The notes under the pieces: model-generated
What the model was told of the DNA's origin: nothing
Database searches by the model: none
The model's input: the letters and a program-made list of their open reading frames with translations, nothing else
Source of the DNA: Sphingomonas japonica
GTDB taxonomy: Bacteria; Pseudomonadota; Alphaproteobacteria; Sphingomonadales; Sphingomonadaceae
Length of the DNA stretch: 64,000 bases
Assembly (NCBI RefSeq): GCF_006346325.1
Contig: NZ_VDYR01000001.1
Span: 124,001 to 188,000, forward strand
Direction of reading: 5' to 3'
Shown: piece after piece, positions 48,943 to 58,233 of the stretch
Position numbering within the stretch: position 1 is the first letter of the stretch
Layout: each line of letters opens with the position of its first letter
Made by a program: the position numbers and the translations under genes

Positions 48943-51162
48943 ATGGCCGAGACCAACAGCCTGACGATGGACAAGCCGGTCGAGGCCAGCCTGCTCGACA
49001 GCGGTGCGCAAGGCGTGATCGGCAAGCCGCTGGCGCGGATCGACGGGCCGCGCAAGGTATCGGGCAGCGCAACCTATGCCGCCGAGTATCCGACCGAGAA
49101 GCTTGCGTACGGCTATCTGGTGCGCGCGCCGGTCGGCAGCGGCACGCTGACCGGGATCGACGCAGCGGCGGCCAAGGCGATGCCGGGCGTGATCGACGTC
49201 ATCCACGACTTCGAAGGATTTATCCGCAACGCGCAGCAGGGCGGTGAGACCGACGCTCCGACGATGGGCGTGCGCGCCATCGCCTATGTCGGCGAACCGG
49301 TCGCGATCGTCGTCGCCGAAAGCTATGAGGCCGCACGTGACGCCGCCGGGCAAGTGCGCGTCGCGATCGACGAGGGCGTCGGCGATTACGGTTTCGACGA
49401 ACGGCTGGGCGAGGCGGAGAAGCCAGCCGACGCGATGATCCCGGCGCATGATGCCAAGGGCGATCTCGATCGCGCGATGGCCGAGGCGGAAGTGACGATC
49501 GACGCCACCTATACCACGCCCAGCCAGAACAGCGCGGCGATGGAGCCGCATGCCTCGATCGCGTCGTGGACCGCGGACGGGCTGGTGCTGTGGGGCGCAT
49601 ATCAGATGCCGTCGTCGGACAAATTGCAGCTTGCCGACGCGCTGGGGCTGGAGCCCGATCAGGTGCGGATCGTCGCGCCCTATATCGGCGGCGGTTTCGG
49701 GTCGAAGCTGGGCATCGCGCCGGAGTCGGTGGCGGCGGCGATCGCGTCGAAGAAGCTTGGCCGTCCGGTAAAGGCGGTGATGACCCGGCCGCAGGTGTTC
49801 GAGGCGACCGTGCGGCGGTCGAACACCCGCCAGCGTGTCCGACTGGCGGCGGGCAGGGACGGCACGCTGACCGGCATCGGCCACGAGACGATCGTGTCGA
49901 ACCTCGAAGGCGAGGACTTCTTCGAACCGGCCGGGCTGGCGACGCATTTCCTGTATGCCGGCGCGAACCGCACGATCACGCACGATATCGTCCGGGTGAA
50001 CCGCGTGCTGTCGGGATCGATGCGCGCGCCGGGCGAAGCGGTGGGAATGCTCGCGCTCGAAAATGCGATGGATGAGCTGGCCGAGAAGCTCGAGATCGAT
50101 CCGGTGGAATTGCGGAAGCGCAACGAGCCCGACAAGGACCCGTCGAAGGACATTCCGTATTCGGCGCGATCGCTGACGCAGTGCCTCGACGAAGGCGCCC
50201 GGGCATTCGGGTGGGCGGATCGCAATCGCACGCCGGGGAAAGCGTGCGACGGCGCATGGCTGATCGGGCAGGGCATGGCCGCGGCGGCGCGGTCGAACAT
50301 GCTGCAACCGTCGCAGGCACGCGTGCTGCTCACCGCCGACGGGGTCGTTGTCGAGACCGACATGACCGATATCGGCACCGGCACCTATACCATCCTCGCG
50401 CAGATCGCGGGCGAGTTGCTCGGCATGCCGATCGAGCGGATCGACGTACGGCTGGGCGACACCGACTTTCCTCCGGGGGCGGGCTCGGGCGGTTCGTGGG
50501 GTGCAGGATCGTCGGGATCGTCGGTCTATCTGGCGTGCGAGCATATCCGCGCCGGGATCGCCGCCAAGCTGGGGGTCGCGCCCAATGCCCTGACGCTCAA
50601 GGACGGCGAGGCGATCGCCGACAATCGTCGCACGCCGTTCGCGGACATCGTCGGCGACGGGATCGAGGCGGTCGGCTGTATCGAGCCCGGCGACATGGAG
50701 GAAAAGTTCAATCAGGCGTCGTACGGCGCGCATTTCTGTGAAGTCGCGGTCCATGCCGTGACCGGCGAAGTGCGGGTGCGGCGATGGCTGTCGACCTTTG
50801 CCGCGGGGCGCATCCTCAACGAGCAGACGGCGCGGTCGCAGTGCATCGGCGGCGTCACCTTCGGCATCGGCGCGGCGCTGACCGAGGACCTGATCCACGA
50901 TCCGCGCGACGGCAAGGTCGTCAACCGCGACCTCGCCGAATATCACCTGCCCGTCCATGCCGACGTGCCGCACATCGACATCCGCTTCCTCGAGGAGCGC
51001 GATACCAAGGCCAATCCGCTCCATGCCAAGGGGATCGGCGAGCTCGGAATATCGGGCGCAGGCGCGGCGGTGACCAACGCGATCTACAACGCGACCGGCG
51101 TGCGGGTGCGCGATTATCCGGCGACACTCGACAAACTTCTTGCGGGGTTGCCGGAGGTTTGA
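48943..51162 (+). CDS. Molybdopterin-binding large subunit 1 (PaoC/YagR-like)
   Basis: A 739-residue aldehyde-oxidase/xanthine-dehydrogenase type subunit. GKPLARIDGPRKVSGSATYA opens it, GGGFGSKLG and GSGGSWGAGSSG line the cofactor site, and the catalytic base is E700 in IGELGISGAG. No signal peptide is seen. The substrate is probably an aldehyde or N-heterocycle, but cannot be predicted. Cofactor in this group is molybdopterin cytosine dinucleotide, in keeping with the MocA-like gene downstream. A second large subunit gene follows. Confidence 0.93.
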   Translation: MAETNSLTMDKPVEASLLDSGAQGVIGKPLARIDGPRKVSGSATYAAEYPTEKLAYGYLVRAPVGSGTLTGIDAAAAKAMPGVIDVIHDFEGFIRNAQQGGETDAPTMGVRAIAYVGEPVAIVVAESYEAARDAAGQVRVAIDEGVGDYGFDERLGEAEKPADAMIPAHDAKGDLDRAMAEAEVTIDATYTTPSQNSAAMEPHASIASWTADGLVLWGAYQMPSSDKLQLADALGLEPDQVRIVAPYIGGGFGSKLGIAPESVAAAIASKKLGRPVKAVMTRPQVFEATVRRSNTRQRVRLAAGRDGTLTGIGHETIVSNLEGEDFFEPAGLATHFLYAGANRTITHDIVRVNRVLSGSMRAPGEAVGMLALENAMDELAEKLEIDPVELRKRNEPDKDPSKDIPYSARSLTQCLDEGARAFGWADRNRTPGKACDGAWLIGQGMAAAARSNMLQPSQARVLLTADGVVVETDMTDIGTGTYTILAQIAGELLGMPIERIDVRLGDTDFPPGAGSGGSWGAGSSGSSVYLACEHIRAGIAAKLGVAPNALTLKDGEAIADNRRTPFADIVGDGIEAVGCIEPGDMEEKFNQASYGAHFCEVAVHAVTGEVRVRRWLSTFAAGRILNEQTARSQCIGGVTFGIGAALTEDLIHDPRDGKVVNRDLAEYHLPVHADVPHIDIRFLEERDTKANPLHAKGIGELGISGAGAAVTNAIYNATGVRVRDYPATLDKLLAGLPEV

Positions 51163-51171
51163 TCGACCGAC

Positions 51172-51216
51172 GCCGCTTCCTACATCGCGCATCATAATCC
51201 AGATCAAGGAAGCGGC
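51172..51216 (+). promoter_or_regulatory. Hairpin sequestering the ribosome-binding site of large subunit 2
   Basis: GCCGCTTCC (51172-51180) and GGAAGCGGC (51208-51216) form a perfect 9-bp stem around a 27-nt loop. The right arm contains the AGGA ribosome-binding site and ends directly before the ATG at 51217. The left arm starts 10 nt after the stop of large subunit 1, so ribosomes ending there could open the stem and couple the two genes. Confidence 0.6.
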
Positions 51217-53427
51217 ATGACCGACAGCATCACCGAGCGCCCGGCACTGCACTCGCCGCTCGATCGGGGGGTACAGGGGGTGATCGGTAAGCCGATCGAT
51301 CGTGTCGATGGCCCTGCCAAGGTCACCGGTGCGGCGCGCTATGCCTATGAAACCGACCCCGACGGTACTCTTTATGGCCATGTCGTCGGCGCGACGATCG
51401 GTCGCGGGCGGATCATTTCGGTCGATGCCGACGCGGCGCGCGCCGCAACCGGCGTCGTCGCGGTGATCGTCGACGATGCGCGGATCCCGTCGGATAGCGC
51501 CGGCGGCGCGGAGAAAGGGCTGCCGGGGTTCACCCGCGACATCTCCTATTTCGGGCAGCCGGTCGGCATCGTAGTCGCCGACAGTTTCGAGGCGGCACGC
51601 GCGGCGGCGCGGCTGGTGCGCATCGAATATGAACCGGGCGAGGGTCGGTTCGATCCGGCGGCGGTCGACGACGTCGATCCCGAACCGGCCAGCGCGTTCG
51701 TCAAGAATGTCGCGATCGGCGATCTCGACGCGGCGCTGGCGGCATCAGTGGTGACCTATGACGCGACCTTCACCACTCCGCACCACCTCCCGGCTGCGAT
51801 GGAGCCGCATGCGACGACGGCGTCGTGGGACGGCGACCAGCTCGTGCTGCGATCGAGCCTGCAGGTGCTGGCGGGCGCGAGGAAGAAAGTGGCGGGAACG
51901 CTGGGCATTGCCGCCGAACAGGTGCGCATCCTCGCGCCGTTCGTCGGGGGCGGGTTCGGCGGCAAGACCGGAACCGGCACCGAGACGGTGATGGCGGCGG
52001 TCGCGGCGCGCGAGGTCGGGCGCCCGGTCAAGGTCGCGCTGTCGCGGCGGCAGACCGCACAATTGGTGCACCGCCGATCGGAGACGCAGCAGCGAATCCG
52101 CCTGGGTTGTGACGAGAACGGCAAACTGCTGGCCATCGCGCAGGAAAGCACGGTTTCGCAAAAGGACGGCCGCGGGTTCGTCGAGCCGGTGCCGTTCGGG
52201 TCGCTGCCGCTCTATGCCGCAGCGGCGCGGCGCTTTACGACCGGCCTGCGCCGCGTCGATCTGCCGACAAGCGGTGCGGTGCGTGCGCCCGGCGAGGCGA
52301 TCGGCACGCTGACGCTGGAGACGGCGATCGACGAACTGGCCGAGATGATCGGGATCGACCCCGTCGAGTTCCGCCGTATCAACGAGCCCGCCAGCGATCC
52401 CGGCAGCGGCAAACCCTTTTCCACTCGGCGCATGACCGATTGCTATGCCGAAGGCGCACGACGCTTCGGCTGGGACGCGCGCGAGCCCAAGCCTGCGCAG
52501 CGGCGGGAGGGCGACTGGTGGATCGGCCACGGCATGGCCGCTGCGTTCCGCGGCAACTTCACCGTCGAATCCAGGGCGCGGGTGCGGCTGGGCGGCGACG
52601 GGCGGGCGGTGATCGAAACCGACATGACCGATATCGGCACCGGCACCTATACGATCGCGGCGCAGGTCGCTGGCGAGATGCTGGGGCTGGGCGTCGACGC
52701 AGTGACGGTGACGCTGGGGGATACCGACCTTCCCGAAAGCGCGGGATCGGGCGGATCGTTCGGCGCAGGATCGACCGGATCGGCGATCGCGCTGGCGTGC
52801 GAGACGATCATCGCCGAGCTGGCGCAGCGGATGGGCACGACGCCGGAAGACATGACGCTGAAGGACGGCCACGCGATCGCGGGCAATCGCAGGGTGCCGA
52901 TCGGCGAACTGGTCGGGAACGCGCCGGTCGCGGCGGAAGGGCACGCCAAGCCGGGCGCGCATACGCCCAGAAGCTCGCAAGCGTCGCACGGTGCGCATTT
53001 TGCGGAAGTCGCGGTGCACGCGGTGACCGGGGAAGTGCGCGTTCGCCGCTTCGTCAGTGTGTGCGATGTCGGGCGCGTGCTCAATGCCAAGACTGCGCGC
53101 AGCCAGATCCTCGGCGGCATCATCTGGGGGATCGGCTATGCGCTGTGCGAGGAAGGCGTGATCGATCCGCGCACCGGGCAGTTCGTCAATCCCGATTTCG
53201 GCGAGTATCACATGCCCGTCCAGGCCGACATTCCGCATATTGACGTGCATTTCATCGAGCAACACGACGCGATCGCCAACGAGGTCGGCGCCAAGGCGGT
53301 CGGCGAGCTCGGGATATCGGGCGCGGGCGCGGCGGTGACCAATGCAATCTACAATGCCTGCGGCGTACGGGTGCGCGACTTTCCGATGACGCTCGACAAG
53401 GTGCTTGCGGGGCTGCCCGAATCATGA
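51217..53427 (+). CDS. Molybdopterin-binding large subunit 2 (PaoC/YagR-like)
   Basis: A 736-residue paralogue of the preceding subunit with the same order of motifs: GKPIDRVDGPAKVTGAARYA, GGGFGGKTG, GSGGSFGAGSTG and catalytic E697 in VGELGISGAG. It is complete and seems functional. No second set of 2Fe-2S or FAD subunits follows, so both large subunits may share one pair of partners, giving two enzymes of different specificity. The ribosome-binding site AAGGA lies in a hairpin. It overlaps xdhC by 4 nt. Confidence 0.93.
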   Translation: MTDSITERPALHSPLDRGVQGVIGKPIDRVDGPAKVTGAARYAYETDPDGTLYGHVVGATIGRGRIISVDADAARAATGVVAVIVDDARIPSDSAGGAEKGLPGFTRDISYFGQPVGIVVADSFEAARAAARLVRIEYEPGEGRFDPAAVDDVDPEPASAFVKNVAIGDLDAALAASVVTYDATFTTPHHLPAAMEPHATTASWDGDQLVLRSSLQVLAGARKKVAGTLGIAAEQVRILAPFVGGGFGGKTGTGTETVMAAVAAREVGRPVKVALSRRQTAQLVHRRSETQQRIRLGCDENGKLLAIAQESTVSQKDGRGFVEPVPFGSLPLYAAAARRFTTGLRRVDLPTSGAVRAPGEAIGTLTLETAIDELAEMIGIDPVEFRRINEPASDPGSGKPFSTRRMTDCYAEGARRFGWDAREPKPAQRREGDWWIGHGMAAAFRGNFTVESRARVRLGGDGRAVIETDMTDIGTGTYTIAAQVAGEMLGLGVDAVTVTLGDTDLPESAGSGGSFGAGSTGSAIALACETIIAELAQRMGTTPEDMTLKDGHAIAGNRRVPIGELVGNAPVAAEGHAKPGAHTPRSSQASHGAHFAEVAVHAVTGEVRVRRFVSVCDVGRVLNAKTARSQILGGIIWGIGYALCEEGVIDPRTGQFVNPDFGEYHMPVQADIPHIDVHFIEQHDAIANEVGAKAVGELGISGAGAAVTNAIYNACGVRVRDFPMTLDKVLAGLPES

Positions 53428-54344
53428 CCGACAACGAGACGGTGCTTGCTGCCGCGCGCGCCTGGGCAGGGGAACCGATGGCGATCGCAACGGTGGTGTC
53501 GACCTGGGGGTCGGCGCCGCGGCCGCGCGGCAGTCACATGATCGTGCATGGCGATGGCCGGTTCGAGGGATCGGTATCGGGCGGCTGCGTCGAGACCGAC
53601 ATCCTCGCCACCGCTGCCGACGTCATCGCGGGCGCGCCGTTCCAGCGCAGGCAGTATGGCGTCGCCGACGACGCGGCGTGGGAAGTCGGGCTGCCATGCG
53701 GCGGCGAGATCGAGGTGATGGTGCAGAAGGTCGCGGCCGACGGCTTCGATCCCGAGCTGTTCGAGCGCATTGCCGAGGCACGCGCGGACGGGCAGTCGCT
53801 GACGGTGACGACTGACCTGGAAAGCGGGCAGTCGTCGCTGCGCCCCGCCGAGGGTGCGGCGTTCGTCAACCGGTATGACCCGCCGCGCCGCTTGCTGATC
53901 GTGGGCGCGGTGCAGATCGCGCAGGCGCTGGCCGGGCTGGCACGCGAACTAGGGATCGAAACGGTGGTGATCGATCCGCGCGCGCGCTTCCTGACCGAGG
54001 AACGCTTTCCGGGCGTGACGCTCGACGATCGCTGGCCGGACGAAGCGGTCGCGGCCTATGCGCCCGGCCCGGCGACGGCGGTCGTGACGCTGAGCCACGA
54101 CATCAAGATCGACGACCCGGCGCTGGCCGAGGCGCTGCGGCGCCCGACCGGCTATGTCGCAGCTTTGGGGTCGCGCAAGAGCCATGCGGCGCGGCGCGAG
54201 CGGTTGTCGCAGCTCGGCTTCGATGCGGCGACGCTCGACCGCATCGACGGACCGGCGGGGCTGGATATCGGCGCGATCGGCCCGGCCGAGATCGCGCTGT
54301 CGGTGGCGGCGGCGATGGTGCAGGCATTCCATGCTCGCCCCTGA
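53424..54344 (+). CDS. XdhC/CoxI-family molybdenum cofactor maturation protein
   Basis: A 306-residue chaperone that binds the molybdenum cofactor and promotes its sulfuration and insertion. The N-terminal XdhC domain has STWGSAPRPRGSHMIVHGD, SVSGGCVETDI and GLPCGGEIEVM. The C-terminal Rossmann domain has RRLLIVGAVQIAQALAGLA, then VVTLSHDIKIDDPAL and YVAALGSRKSHAARRERL. ATG at 53424 overlaps the second large subunit as ATGA, so it serves this operon's enzymes. Confidence 0.92.
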   Translation: MTDNETVLAAARAWAGEPMAIATVVSTWGSAPRPRGSHMIVHGDGRFEGSVSGGCVETDILATAADVIAGAPFQRRQYGVADDAAWEVGLPCGGEIEVMVQKVAADGFDPELFERIAEARADGQSLTVTTDLESGQSSLRPAEGAAFVNRYDPPRRLLIVGAVQIAQALAGLARELGIETVVIDPRARFLTEERFPGVTLDDRWPDEAVAAYAPGPATAVVTLSHDIKIDDPALAEALRRPTGYVAALGSRKSHAARRERLSQLGFDAATLDRIDGPAGLDIGAIGPAEIALSVAAAMVQAFHARP

Positions 54345-54918
54345 GACGACGGCGCTGGTGCTGCTCGCGGCGGGGCGTTCGGAGCGGTTCGGAGATACCG
54401 ACAAGCTGGCCGAGCCGTTCCTGGCCGAGCCGCTCGCCTTTCATGTCGTGCGGGCACTGGAGTCGGTGCCGTTCCAGGCGCGGATCGCGGTGGTGTCGGG
54501 GACGAAGCTCGATTTCGCGGCACGCGGCTATCGTGTCGTCGAGAACCGGCGCGCGGATAGCGGGCAGGGCCATTCGCTGGCGCTGTGTATCGACGCCGCG
54601 CGCGAGACCGGCGCCAGCGCGGTGCTGGTCGCGCTGGCCGACATGCCGCGGGTGACGGCGGCGCATATCTACCGGCTGTTCGATGCCAGCGAGGGTCCCG
54701 ACACCGCGGTCGCGTCTAGCGACGGGGTGCAGCCACGCCCGCCGGCGCTGTTTGGAGCGGCGCATTTTCCGGCGCTGATGGCGCTAGACGGCGATCAGGG
54801 CGCGCGGCGGCTGATCGCGCGCGGGCATCATGTCGTGACGTCGCCGGGCGAGCTGGTGGATATCGACACGCCGGAGGAACTGGCGGCGCTGCGCGCATTG
54901 TACGGGGTGGCGGACTGA
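54331..54918 (+). CDS. MocA-like molybdenum cofactor cytidylyltransferase
   Basis: A 195-residue nucleotidyltransferase with VLLAAGRSERFGDTDKLAEP at residues 10-29, ADMPRVT (103-109) and RPPALFGAAHFPALMALDGD. The family makes molybdopterin cytosine dinucleotide from CTP, the cofactor form used by this oxidase group. ATG at 54331 overlaps xdhC by 14 nt. Last gene of the operon, convergent with the efflux genes after 3 nt. Confidence 0.88.
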   Translation: MLAPETTALVLLAAGRSERFGDTDKLAEPFLAEPLAFHVVRALESVPFQARIAVVSGTKLDFAARGYRVVENRRADSGQGHSLALCIDAARETGASAVLVALADMPRVTAAHIYRLFDASEGPDTAVASSDGVQPRPPALFGAAHFPALMALDGDQGARRLIARGHHVVTSPGELVDIDTPEELAALRALYGVAD

Positions 54919-54921
54919 ACG

Positions 54922-56130
54922 CTATTCGTGGCGCAGCGCGTCGATTGGGTTGAGCGCGGCGGCGCGGCGGGCCGGGAAGAAACCGAACACCACGCCGATC
55001 ACTGCCGAGATGGCGAAGGCGATGACATTGATCTGAAGGTCGAAGATCCACGGCACCTGCATCAGCGGGGTGAGCACCGCGATGACGATCTGCGCCAGCA
55101 CCAGCCCGATCAGCCCGCCGAGCATCGACAGCACGATCGCCTCGACCAGGAATTGAAGCAGCACTTCGCGCGCCACCGCGCCGATCGCGAGGCGGATGCC
55201 GATCTCGCGCGTACGCTCGGTCACCGACACCAGCATGATGTTCATGATGCCGATGCCGCCGACCACAAGGCTGATCCCCGCCACTGCGGCGACGATCGAG
55301 GTGAGCAGCTGCGTCGTGCCGGTCAGTGTCTGGGTGATCTGCGCGGTGTCGAAGATGTTGAAATTATCTTCCTCGCCCGGCTCGATGTTGCGGCGTTCGC
55401 GCAAGAGATCGCTCAGCGCGGCCTGGACCTGCGCAGTGTCGAACGCGGCGTCGGTGCCGACCAGCATCACCGAGATGTCGCGCGACCCGGTGAAACGCCG
55501 CTGCACCGCCTTGATCGGCATGATGACGATATCGTCCTGATCGCCGCCGAACCCGGCCTGGCCGCGGGTTTCGAGGGTGCCGATGACGTCGCATGAAATA
55601 TCGTTGAGGCGCATGCGTTCGCCGATGGCATTACCGCCACGAAACAGGTTCTGCCGCACGGTGTTGCCGATGATGCACACCGCCTTGCCCGATGCTTCCT
55701 CGGCCGGAAGGAAGATGCGGCCCGACGTCAGTTCCCAAGGCTGGACGTCGAAATAGGCGCTGGTGGTGCCGTTGATCGTCGTCGACCAGTTGGCGCCGTT
55801 GTAGATCGCGGTCGCCGAGGACTGCGCCTGCGGGGCTACTGCGGTGACCCCGGCTACCTGGCGCTGGATCGCGGTCACGTCGGCTTCCTCGAACGCGGGC
55901 GGGCGCGGGCCGCCGCCGCCGCGGCCAAAGCCCTGGCCAGGCCGGACCTGGAGGATATTCGTGCCGAGCGACGCGATCGACTGGGTGACGGCGGCGGTGG
56001 TCGCGGTTCCGAGCGTGACCATCGCCACCACTGCGGCGACACCGATGACGATGCCGAGGATCGTCAGGAACGAACGCAGGATATGGCGGCGGATCGAGCG
56101 GATCGCGAGGGTGAAGGTGGTCAGCAGCAT
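54922..56130 (-). CDS. MacB-type ABC transporter permease
   Basis: A 402-residue FtsX/MacB permease: a first membrane helix (about 19-42, [18 protein letters not shown]), a periplasmic MacB-like domain of about 220 residues, and three C-terminal helices with [19 protein letters not shown]. The ATPase is a separate gene, unlike the fused MacB of E. coli. Its start shares the sequence TGATG with the ATPase stop. Last gene of the efflux operon. Confidence 0.92.
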   Translation of the reverse strand: MLLTTFTLAIRSIRRHILRSFLTILGIVIGVAAVVAMVTLGTATTAAVTQSIASLGTNILQVRPGQGFGRGGGGPRPPAFEEADVTAIQRQVAGVTAVAPQAQSSATAIYNGANWSTTINGTTSAYFDVQPWELTSGRIFLPAEEASGKAVCIIGNTVRQNLFRGGNAIGERMRLNDISCDVIGTLETRGQAGFGGDQDDIVIMPIKAVQRRFTGSRDISVMLVGTDAAFDTAQVQAALSDLLRERRNIEPGEEDNFNIFDTAQITQTLTGTTQLLTSIVAAVAGISLVVGGIGIMNIMLVSVTERTREIGIRLAIGAVAREVLLQFLVEAIVLSMLGGLIGLVLAQIVIAVLTPLMQVPWIFDLQINVIAFAISAVIGVVFGFFPARRAAALNPIDALRHE

Positions 56131-56849
56131 CAGGCGAGCGCCGCGCGCTGCGCATGGCCGGCCTCGATGCGTTCGACCAGCCCATCCTTGAAATGGACGA
56201 TGGTGCGCGCGAAGGCGGCCATGTCAGGTTCGTGCGTGACCATCAGCACGGTGATGCCGTTGGTCTGATTGAGGTCGGTCAGCAATTCCATGATCTCGAC
56301 CGAGCGTTCGCTGTCGAGATTGCCGGTCGGTTCGTCCGCGAGGAGCACGTCGGGGCTGGTGACGATCGCGCGGGCGATCGCGACGCGCTGCTGCTGGCCG
56401 CCCGACAGCTCGGCGGGGGTGTGGTCCCACCAGTCGGCGAGCCCGACCTTGTCGAGCGCCGCCATGCCGAGGTCGTGGCGCGTCTTTTTGTCCTCACCGC
56501 GATAGACCAGAGGTAGCTCGACATTTTCGAGCGCGTTGGTGCGGCTGAGCAGGTTGAAACCCTGGAACACGAAACCGAGATATTTGCGGCGCAGCAGCGC
56601 GCGCTGGTCGCGGTCGAGCGTCTCGACGGGGACGTTACGGAAACGGAACGTGCCCCCGGACGGCACGTCGAGGCAGCCAAGGATGTTCATCGTCGTCGAC
56701 TTGCCCGACCCCGACGGCCCCATCACTGCGACGAAATCACCCTGCGCGATGTCGAGATCGACGCCCTTGAGCGCCTGGAACGCGGTCGGCCCCTCGCCAT
56801 AGGTCTTTACCACGCGGCGCAGGCGGATAATCGGTTCGGCGTCAGCCAC
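56130..56849 (-). CDS. MacB-type ABC transporter ATP-binding protein
   Basis: A 239-residue ATPase of the LolD/MacB class: Walker A GPSGSGKS (44-51), signature [14 protein letters not shown], Walker [12 protein letters not shown] and the switch histidine in MVTHEPD. It powers the adjacent permease in a mechanotransmission complex. It overlaps the adaptor gene by 8 nt and the permease gene by 1 nt. Confidence 0.95.
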   Translation of the reverse strand: MADAEPIIRLRRVVKTYGEGPTAFQALKGVDLDIAQGDFVAVMGPSGSGKSTTMNILGCLDVPSGGTFRFRNVPVETLDRDQRALLRRKYLGFVFQGFNLLSRTNALENVELPLVYRGEDKKTRHDLGMAALDKVGLADWWDHTPAELSGGQQQRVAIARAIVTSPDVLLADEPTGNLDSERSVEIMELLTDLNQTNGITVLMVTHEPDMAAFARTIVHFKDGLVERIEAGHAQRAALA

Positions 56850-58233
56850 CGCGCGCGCCCTTGGCCGCGCCGGCGCCTGCCTTGGTCGCGCCGTCTTCGC
56901 CCGAGAGCTGGCCAGTGATGATCTGCATGCCGGGGCGCAGGTCGCCGCCGGTGACCTCGGTCATGCTGCCGTCGGTGTTGCCCGTCGTGATCTGGACGGC
57001 GCGCGGCTGGCCGTCTTCACCGAGCACATAGACGGTCTGCTGCGACCCGCGGCCGATCGTTGCGGTGCGCTCGGGGCGGCCGCCGCGGCGGCGTCCGCGC
57101 GGCACGATCGCCCCTGCCAGCCCGCCGCCCTTTTCGGCCTCGGCACCGGAGGCGGCAGGCGTGAAGCGCAGCGCACCGTTGGGGACGAGCAGCACGTTGC
57201 GGCTTTCCGCCGTCACGATCTCCGCGGTCGCGGTCATGCCGGGGCGAAGCCGCTGCTCCGGATTGGCGACGCTCAGGGTGGCGGCGTAGGACACGACCTG
57301 GCCGGTGGTCTGGCTGGTGGTCGTCGTCGTCGACGACGAGCTTGCAGCCTGCGCCGACAGGTTCGACCCGACATCGACGCGAGTGATCGTCGCCGGGAAG
57401 GTTTCGCCGGGAAAGGCGTCGACCGCGAAGGTGGCGCGCTGGCCCTCCTTTACCGAGCCAACATCGGCCTCGTCGATCGCGACCTCCAGCTCCATCTGGC
57501 TGAGATCCTCGGCGATCACGAACAGGGTCGGGGTGTTGAGCGAGGCAGCGACGGTCTGGCCGGGATCGACCTGCCTTGCGAGCACGACGCCGTTGACCGG
57601 CGAGCGGATGATCGCGCGTTCACGCTGGGTCTGGCTGGCCGACAGCTGTGCGCGAGACGCCTCGACATTTGCCTGGGCGGTGCGGACCCCGGCGACGGCG
57701 CGCGCGGAAGCGGCGCGGGCGGTGTCGAGTTCGGTCTTGGCAGGGACGCGCCCGCCCGACAGGCGGCTCACTTCCTCGAACCGGCCGAGCGTCGCGCGCG
57801 CTTCCTGCAAGGTCGCTTGCGCCTGCTCGACGGCGGCCTGCTGCGCGGCGAGATTGGCCTGGTTCTGGCGGATCTGGTCGTCGAGCTGTTCCGGGTCGAT
57901 CAGCGCGAGCGACTGGCCCGCGGTGACGCGGTCGTTGACGTCGACGACAACCTGCGTGACCAGTCCCGACAGCTGCGAGCCGACCGTGACCTGATTGGTC
58001 GGCGCGAGCTTGCCGGTCGCGGACACGGTGACGGTGAGCGAGCCGCGGCGCGCGGGCTGGGTGGCGTAGCCGGTCGCTTCGGCCGGAGACAGCACGCGCC
58101 AGGCGGTGAAGACGAGCAGCAGCACGCCGATCGCGACCGCGACCCATTTGAGGTTGCGGCGCCATGCCGGGGTCTGTTTCGCGCCCAGAAACTCGTCGAG
58201 CGCGGGGGAGGGGGCGGTTTCCTGATCAGCCAT
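56842..58233 (-). CDS. MacA-type periplasmic adaptor
   Basis: A 463-residue HlyD/MacA family adaptor with one membrane helix (about 28-46), a lipoyl half-motif TVSATGKLAPTNQVTVGSQL, a long helical hairpin (residues 110-210) and the beta-barrel domain. The Ser-rich insertion (QAASSSSTTTTTSQTTG) and the loop RGRRRGGRPERT are additions to the core. It links the inner-membrane ATPase/permease to the outer-membrane channel. Confidence 0.92.
   Translation of the reverse strand: MADQETAPSPALDEFLGAKQTPAWRRNLKWVAVAIGVLLLVFTAWRVLSPAEATGYATQPARRGSLTVTVSATGKLAPTNQVTVGSQLSGLVTQVVVDVNDRVTAGQSLALIDPEQLDDQIRQNQANLAAQQAAVEQAQATLQEARATLGRFEEVSRLSGGRVPAKTELDTARAASARAVAGVRTAQANVEASRAQLSASQTQRERAIIRSPVNGVVLARQVDPGQTVAASLNTPTLFVIAEDLSQMELEVAIDEADVGSVKEGQRATFAVDAFPGETFPATITRVDVGSNLSAQAASSSSTTTTTSQTTGQVVSYAATLSVANPEQRLRPGMTATAEIVTAESRNVLLVPNGALRFTPAASGAEAEKGGGLAGAIVPRGRRRGGRPERTATIGRGSQQTVYVLGEDGQPRAVQITTGNTDGSMTEVTGGDLRPGMQIITGQLSGEDGATKAGAGAAKGARGG

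Noticed and set aside
48880..51381. An 833-codon open frame antisense to molybdopterin subunit 1
   Set aside because: Mirror frame of a well-supported gene. No domain, no ribosome-binding site.
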